Shown here: positions 57,663 to 64,000 of the stretch, one piece after another | Layout: each line of letters starts with the position of its first letter | Position numbering within the stretch: the stretch's first letter is position 1 | Source of the DNA: Candolleomyces eurysporus | Lineage: Eukaryota > Basidiomycota > Agaricomycetes > Agaricales > Psathyrellaceae | Length of the DNA: 64,000 nt | Assembly (NCBI GenBank): GCA_027579435.1 | Contig: JANBPK010000726.1 | Coordinates: forward strand, 124,001-188,000 | Reading direction: 5' to 3' | The notes under the pieces: generated by a model | Databases searched by the model: none | The model's input: the letters and a program-made list of their open reading frames with translations, nothing else | Told to the model about the DNA's origin: nothing | Position numbers and translations under genes: made by a program

Positions 57663-60484
57663 ATGTCGAGTGAGCAGTGCACCATTGGTGCTTGTCTCAG
57701 GCAACTAACCGTGCCAACTAGATTGTCCGATGAACGTCTTGGGGAGGTCGCAGAATACGCATGTCGAGAACCTGAACGCATATCAGATCGATGGAGGCTA
57801 CCATGTTCAAGTAAGGACTGAAGAGAGGAGTAAGCGTTTCACACAGCTTGATCGACTCTGGGATCTGGGCTAATCACAGTGCAGGTCTGTACGAGCTGCT
57901 TCAACCCATAGAGGATGCCTCCCATACCCGAGATCGCAAACGATCACCTCCAGATTCTGCTTGTACTCGAGGAACGAGGGTCGAGGTAGTCAAGAAAGTT
58001 ACCACCTGGACAGCCGACAATATATCGGCCGCCGACGAACCTCACATTCTCTGGATGCACGGATATGTCGGGAGTGGCAAGTCCGCCATATCTCAGGAGG
58101 TGTGCGTCACGTCTGGGCGGCAGGATAGGCCGGTCGCAAGCTTCTTTTTCTTCAGGAACGCGGGTGATAGAAGCAAGATTTGGAGGCTTGCCACAACTCT
58201 GGCCAGCCAAATGGCAGCAGTGATACCCGAGACAGAACACTTCGTTCATGCCGCCGTGAAAGCCAACCCTGCACTGCTACGGCAAGACGAGGCAGGCGTT
58301 TCTGTACAGAGTCGGATGGAATCCTTGGTTTATGCACCATTCAAAGCGGCCGTTCAACGGGGAACTGGCGTCAGGACTTCAGCGCGCTTGGGAGGACCAC
58401 CGGAAGAGGCCGCTCAAGAAGCAACAATGATCCTGGCATTAGCGAAAAGCCCATTCCTCATCGTACTGGATGGGTTGGACGAATGCGACAACAAAGATGA
58501 GGTTCAAGAACTTATCGAAGGCATGCTTGCCTTTTTCGATGATAATCCCCTCATTCCTCTTCGGGTTTTCATCACGAGTAGGGTGGAGCAGCACATCCAA
58601 TCGCACTTGGATGTTCCCGGGGTTCGTTTAGACAACCTTGTCGATCATTGCTCCGACGCCGATATCATCACCTTCCTTGACGTTTTGTTCAAGAATGAAA
58701 CGAGGCGGAACCCTGTTATCCGAGCATACATCGCGGAACACGGGGAATGGCCTCCCCCGAACGACAGACACAAGTTGGTCAACCATATCGGAGGATCATT
58801 CATTTTCGCATCGACAGTGTTCAAATTTATTATGGAGTCGACCGTCGAAAGCGATTCCCCAGCGACGCCCATGGATCGGCTTCCTCTAGCCCTTAAGATG
58901 AACCCCGGCCTTGACGAACTCTATATGCAGACATTGGCGCGCTCCCAACATCTTCCCCATTTCCCGGATATCATCTCTACCATCGCTCTTCTCGAAAAAC
59001 CACTCCCGACGTCGGGCATCGCCGAGCTCCTTGGAATCAGCACCTACAAAGTAGTCAATGTCCTGGTGAACTTGCAAGCGATCATTCAGGTTCCCGGGAC
59101 TGACGATATACCGGTCACACTCTTCCACACCTCCCTCCGCGACTATCTTACCACTCAAAGTCGATCAGGCCGCTTCTTTGCACACCCACGTCATCACGTA
59201 CGGCTCTTCCTTCGTTTTCTCCAATGTGAATTCGTGCATCGTCAGCACAGGGCAGGGTCACTCACGAATCCTATTCAACTCAAACATGCCCTTCATTATT
59301 CAGTGGTTCATTTGAACTACGGGAAAGATCTCTTCGAAGCAGCGGAGTTCGATTCTGCCATCCAGCTGTATCGTGAGATGCTTGGATTGTATCCGAGTGA
59401 ACCGGAGCTGATCCAATCGCTAGCCCGTGTAACCATTTATCGCGCCAAGCGTACAGCTTCTCTCGTGGACCTCGAGGAAGGCATTTCCCTGAGTCGTCAA
59501 GTGCTCGAATTCCGACCATCCTCCCATCCAGATCACTCGGATTCACTCCGCGGCCTTGGGAATGCACTCCGGGATTGTTATCTGTGGACAAGAGCCATGG
59601 CCGACCTCGAGGAGGCGATCTCCCTGTATTGTGAAACACTCGAACTCCGACCATCTCCTCATCCAGGACGCTCATTGTCACTTAGCAATCTTGGTATTGC
59701 GCTCTTGCATCGTTATCGGCGCACAGGAACCGTGGCTGATCTCGAAGAGGCGATCTCCCTGCATCGCGAAGCGCTCGAACTTGAACCACCTCCTCATCAC
59801 AATCGCTCGGTAACACTTCACAATCTTTGTGCTGCACTCCAGGATCGTTATCAGCGCACAGCAACTGTGGCCGATCTGGAGGAGGCGATCTCCCTGTATC
59901 GTGAAGCGCTTGAACTTCGACCATCCCCTCATCCAAACCGCCCATCGTTACTCAACAGTCTCGGCAGTGTACTCCAGGATTGTTATGAGCGCACAGGAAC
60001 CGTGACCGACCTCGAGGAGGCTGCCTCCCTGTATCGTGAATCGCTCGAACTCCGATCACCTCATCATCCCAGACGCGCATCTTCACTCACCAATCTCGGC
60101 TATGTACTCCAGGATTTTTATCGCCGCACAGGAACCGTGACCGACCTCGAGGAAGCTATCTCCCTGCATCGTGAAGCGCTCAAACTTCGACCATCTTCTC
60201 ATCCGCACCGCGAAGTTTCACTCACTGCACTTGTCGTAGTACTCCATGATATGTACGAGCTCAGGCGCATGCTTCCCGACCTTCAAGAAGCGATTCTTCA
60301 TTCCGAGGAGCTTCTGGCCTCCCACCATCCTGTTGGGCACCAGCACAGACTCATAACCTTGGATCGTTTGGCTTCTCTCCTCCAGACGCGGTTTAGCGCG
60401 ACACCACAAGCAGAGGATCTCGCCTATATTGAGAGGCTGGAGGCAGAAGCACGTCAATTGTCAACCCTCATATCTCCAAGTTAA
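57663..60484 (+). CDS. NACHT-TPR STAND NTPase, copy N3 (intact)
   Basis: Exons 57663-57669, 57722-57829 and 57885-60484; 904 residues. The N-terminal motif is diverged ('NTHVENLNAYQIDGGYHVQ') and three residues shorter than in N1 and N2. The NACHT part is nearly identical to theirs: 'HGYVGSGKSAISQEVC', 'FLIVLDGLDECDNKDEV', 'VFITSRVEQHIQSHLDVPG'. The linker ends in 'LFHTSLRDYLTTQSRSG'. Five core TPR-like repeats follow ('NLGIALLHRYRRTGTVADLE', 'SLGSVLQDCYERTGTVTDLE', 'NLGYVLQDFYRRTGTVTDLE' among them), clearly more diverged between copies than the ATPase. The intron donor after exon 2 is the better GTAAGC here. Role as in N2; the different repeat surface suggests a different ligand. Confidence 0.88.
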
Positions 60485-60989
60485 TTGTATCCCCTTGGAG
60501 GTACTGGTTGTTCGAATCGGGGTATCTCGAAGTGATACTATCTAATGCAGTGGAGCGAATATGCATTTTGTTTCATGCTCATATTCACGTTATCCGTAGG
60601 GTGGAACCAGCACTCATTGGTTCAAGTTTTTTGCAGGGAAGGACAGCACTCCAGACTTCTTCAGAAATTCAATTCGATTAATCCAGTTTTCATTCTGATC
60701 TTAGTTATTGTGTTGCATATATCTCTTTGTCATCGTACAAGCAATGCATGGAGTTTTTTCTCCGACCTCCTTTTTCCGTTGGATTAAACTGAACAAGCCT
60801 ATCAGCCTCGACTCTCACATCTAAGGTCAAGCAGATCCTCTTCGCGCTTTCCCGGTACCGATGCGCCGTCATCTATTCAAAATGCGTGTGTGTTTTAGGA
60901 AGGGCTTCCATACCTGTCGATCGAAGATCACAGGTATCGACCCGAACCCTCTAATAGCTTTGCGAGTATTGGAACGGGTTACTAGGGAT
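60485..60989. other. 3' flank of N3, repeated flank
   Basis: Counterpart of 48110-48560; no gene seen. Confidence 0.5.
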
Positions 60990-61340
60990 GGCTACCGCCG
61001 TATTCCAGAGTCGGGTGACAAATGAGCACTTTGGCTTGAACGAGCTTGACATTTCAGATCTGGGATCTGTAAAAATGTGCTGCTTATTGCGCACTGCACA
61101 CGACACGAGTTATCGAAATCATTCAAAAACGGAGAGCTCGAGATAATGTTGTTTTCGATAGGTCGAAATCGAAGGATGGCTATACTGTGCAGGCCGTCAG
61201 GACTTATGTAAAACATGAGAAGCTGGCCAAGAAAAGCACTAGGGGAATGGGTATTTACAGAAGGACAGCAGATTTCTTGCAGAAGAATGATGTACCTCGA
61301 ACACAGAGACGGCATCTTGAAATTTCCATTCAGCAGCGGA
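60990..61340 (-). pseudogene. relic of F-box gene E (exon 4 start, intron and exon 3 end)
   Basis: On the plus strand 'GATGTACCTCGAACACAGAG' and 'GGATGGCTATACTGTGCAGG' match the exon 3/intron/exon 4 junction of E1/E2. Intron and both exon edges are still arranged as in the complete genes, so the fragment came from genomic duplication, not from an RNA copy. Confidence 0.65.
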
Positions 61341-64000
61341 GAACACCCTAAACCAGCGTCGTGGTGTCAGTGAGATGATATCCTTCGGTACAAGCTCTGG
61401 TACAAGCTGACGACACGTTGTCCTCCAAAGGGCGTAGTAGACGTAAACTCCGAGCGGGACTTTCGAAACTCCAGCTCCCATTCTCCCCACAACGCGTTGA
61501 TTTCTTCCAAGCTTTCCGAATAGGACTGGAGGGTGGAGAGAAAGTAGCTCGACAAAATCGGGTCTTGTATATTCAGAACTCTCTTCTCAGTACCCTCAGG
61601 AGATTCTGAATCGGTTGAACAGCCTGAGCAGAAGGTTTGAGCGCAGACGCAGGAGCAGGTCCAGGGAGGAAACTCCTCACGCTCTCCCTCGCATCTTTCT
61701 CCACCTCCCTTTCTTTCCCTCTCTGCCGACCTTTTCTCCTACACCTGCCCTCGACGCCTCAACCTCTCCCCTGATCTTTCCCCTCGTCTCTCTGAGCACT
61801 TCTTCGGCCTTCCGACGCTCGTAAGCGCATGAGAGGTGTCACCGCAGGTGTGAGACGTGCTGAGAGAGGTTGGGTGGGAGGACGTATCGGTTTGAGGTTG
61901 ACTCGAAGGTGAGTTCTTGACAGTGTTCCATTAGTTTGAATTGGGTGAGCGGAGGAGGTGGTTCGAGTACTGAGGCTGTGAGGGGTTGAGCAAACGGGAG
62001 AGGTGGTCGAGCAGGGGTTGACTTGGTTTCCCGGTTTCCTTGCCATCGCCGTTGAGAGTTGCATGTGGAGCGAAGGAGGGGGTGGTGGTAGTCGCAGTGG
62101 TGAAAAGAGAGGAGGAAGGAGGTCCAGCCAATTGTCCAACTACAATCCGTCTCTCGCCCGGATTCCCGGCTGATATCAATGGCGAGCTTGGGGGAGGCAA
62201 AAGGAATGGAATGGAATTCAAGGCCCAATTTTTGCTTAAAACCTTTGGCCGGCTCTTTGGTTCCAGCCTGTCCCTCTTCAACACCGACAGTTGATTTTGG
62301 CGCGGCAGGCGGCGAACAAATCAACCCACGCAGCGTAGGCCTATCGGACGTGTTCCATTCAACGAGCTTTCGAGATGCGATTGCCAGTCTTTGCGAGTAG
62401 AAAGGCGTGTGGTGGTTGGCGTTGGTAAATGCGGAAGCACGAGATCTGCATCTTTTTCTTGCAGAGATTTGCAGCAGCATCCAACGACACCGACTGGAGT
62501 TTGAAACAGGCTGGCGGGACAGTGAGGTGACGATCGTACTTGTCGTCCATAGATGGGTTTTTTGGCTTCGCTTCGGATAGGGGGGTCGTGGCGGTGAAGG
62601 GATGGGAGGAGGAGAGAGGAGAAAAGGAAGACGCGAGGCATGGCGGAGACAAAGACGCTGGTTGGAAGGAGAAATCTTGCACAACTTCGAGGAAGTAACA
62701 TCATAGGATGAAATATCAACACCAACGACATATCGCAGCCTTCGAAGATGTCGTATCACGACAACCCCCATAACCCACGCAACGTAGGCACACCACAGCG
62801 CGGTTCAGGACGTCGTAGTTGTAGTCAAATGAGACGTAGTGTGATGGAAAAAATTTAGTTTGTGATAACTGTTTGAGAGTCCAAGAGCTGTCGATACAGT
62901 TGATCTGAAACTCGAAGAGTACAATAACGTAGATGCGGATGGGAATGGTAAGGGAGGGATGAGTGGGAGTATCTGGGCGTTTATGAAGCTGAGCATCTCT
63001 TTGGGGCGAGGGTCCGCTTTTTCGCGTGGTTGGATCGGTGATTTGGGTGGATAGGCGAATTGGAACAGAATCAATGAAATAAGGATCCCGGAGCAGCTAA
63101 CGTTTCCCAGCCACAGCTGCTGTTCAAGCTACATATGTTCTTGAGACGAGATAACTCGCATAGACAAATGAGAACTCACTGCGCTTGCCCGAATCTCAGT
63201 GATATTGTAAACTACCCCATAGCGATGAATGTATCTGGTTCGGAAAACCAAGGAAGCTCCTGGCGCTGCTGTGTGGGGTGTGCTAGCGACTAGCGCTCGT
63301 ATATCTGTTTGCTACCACTATCATTGTGGACGCAACCGATATGAGACCGGCCTGTAGGAATCGTCAAGCCGTGTTTTTGACGCTGTCGTCATCGTCGTAA
63401 CTGGAGGTCCTCGCGTTCACAATAACTTGAACTCTTGGTCTTCTTATTTCAGTGGGGACGCTTGTTGAGATTATTTTACGTCAGAAGACAACGCTTGACG
63501 TAGGAGCACAGAGGGATAAGGATCCTAGAGGATTGGTTTCCATGATGAGGAGAAGAAAGGGCAAACAGGTCCAATAGTCGTAGGGCATTGGCGATCCTTA
63601 CCTTTGTTGGATGTTGGCGGTCGTACTATTCGCAGAGAGTTCTTTACTTTTGCTCCATCTAAATCTTCTCGCTCAAACGTGTGCTCCACACTGCGGATAG
63701 ATGAGAAGGTGCGTTTTGAAGGGTGTATATCGATGAGATTTAGGTTGGAGGGTTGCTGTTGCCAGCGGGTGAGGAGTGCCCGAGAGGGAATTTGCCTGCG
63801 TGAATAGGAGCCTCATTTCAACGTTTGACGGCACGCACCTTCTGCACCATGACTGCAGCAAAACCGACACGGGAGCGGGACAAACGGAAGAATAGGCAAG
63901 GACCGGCCCCCGGTCCGGTGCCATGATCGGCATATTAACAGCCCAAATTAGCCGGTCAACGCTTCCTCCAACGTCGAGTGCGCGTGGGTCACACCTGGTC
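61341..64000 (-). other. gene X of unit 4, minus strand, exon structure unresolved, runs to the window edge
   Basis: Pieces from right to left: 'NMPIMAPDRGPVLAYSSVCP' near 63930, 'INCIDSSWTLKQLSQTKFFP' and 'HYVSFDYNYDVLNRAVVC' (62800-62930), 'AYVAWVMGVVVIRHLRRLRY', 'FASPKLAIDISRESG', 'HCQELTFESTSNRYVLPPNL' (about 61870-61930). The last bases of the window align with the start region of gene X in unit 1 (about 44890-44940). Frames are not continuous. Unknown function. Confidence 0.4.

Larger units (their letters stand above)
42800..64000. repeat. tandem array of gene X / NACHT-TPR units
   Basis: The order [F-box E relic] - [gene X, minus] - [NACHT-TPR, plus] - [repeated 3' flank] recurs. NACHT-TPR start codons lie at 45390, 50794 and 57663, i.e. 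spacings of 5.4 and 6.9 kb, and a fourth gene X ends at the window edge. Differences in unit length come from gene X and the divergent spacer. Confidence 0.8.

Noticed and set aside
52766..60457. Minus-strand frames opposite the TPR arrays, repetitive and open
   Set aside because: They mirror the regular codon pattern of the TPR repeats; no independent support.

Overview
The window is nuclear DNA of a filamentous basidiomycete, most likely an Agaricomycete. Genes are cut by many short (about 50-60 bp) GT-AG introns. The gene content is typical of mushroom-forming fungi: F-box families, NACHT-TPR STAND NTPases, small secreted cysteine-rich proteins and ricin-B lectins. No bacterial operon structure, rRNA, CRISPR array or convincing tRNA was seen. 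Exon structures below were built by hand from splice signals, reading phase and comparison between copies inside the window; no database search was possible.

Layout. (1) 1-14.7 kb: an array of an F-box-like/leucine-rich-repeat family (C-terminal end of copy A, full copies B and C, copy D with a nonsense codon, plus two antisense relics), interrupted by a mitochondrial class-III aminotransferase and a small cysteine-rich secreted protein gene. (2) 15.0-18.3 kb: a damaged copy of a divergent two-gene module (cysteine-rich GPI-anchored protein on the minus strand, thaumatin-like protein on the plus strand). The GPI gene is split by a 756 bp solo LTR with a 5 bp target duplication, and the thaumatin-like gene is decayed. 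(3) 18.9-32.0 kb: conserved housekeeping block: KAPA synthase/ALAS-family PLP enzyme, POP5 RNase P/MRP subunit, an Arg-Asp/Arg-Glu-rich protein, an FAD monooxygenase and a GUP1-type MBOAT protein. (4) 33.9-37.1 kb: the intact copy of the module, in inverted order: thaumatin-like + ricin-B lectin (minus) and GPI-anchored protein (plus). (5) 37.5-41.4 kb: two tandem F-box proteins on the minus strand. (6) 43-64 kb: a tandem array of 5.4-6.9 kb units, each with an unresolved minus-strand gene 'X' facing a plus-strand NACHT-TPR gene. There are three NACHT-TPR copies, one with a one-base frameshift, and a fourth unit starts at the right edge.

How the parts relate. The core genes in 18.9-32 kb serve basic metabolism and RNA processing. 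The flanks are fast-evolving surface, recognition and turnover families that grow by local duplication and decay. The NACHT-TPR array looks like an NLR-type recognition repertoire: near-identical ATPase cores, diverging TPR arrays of different repeat number, and a short separate N-terminal exon with a conserved motif. Ten single Ns occur, nine of them beside homopolymer runs; in two coding places deleting the N alone restores the expected frame, so several apparent frameshifts are probably sequence artefacts.
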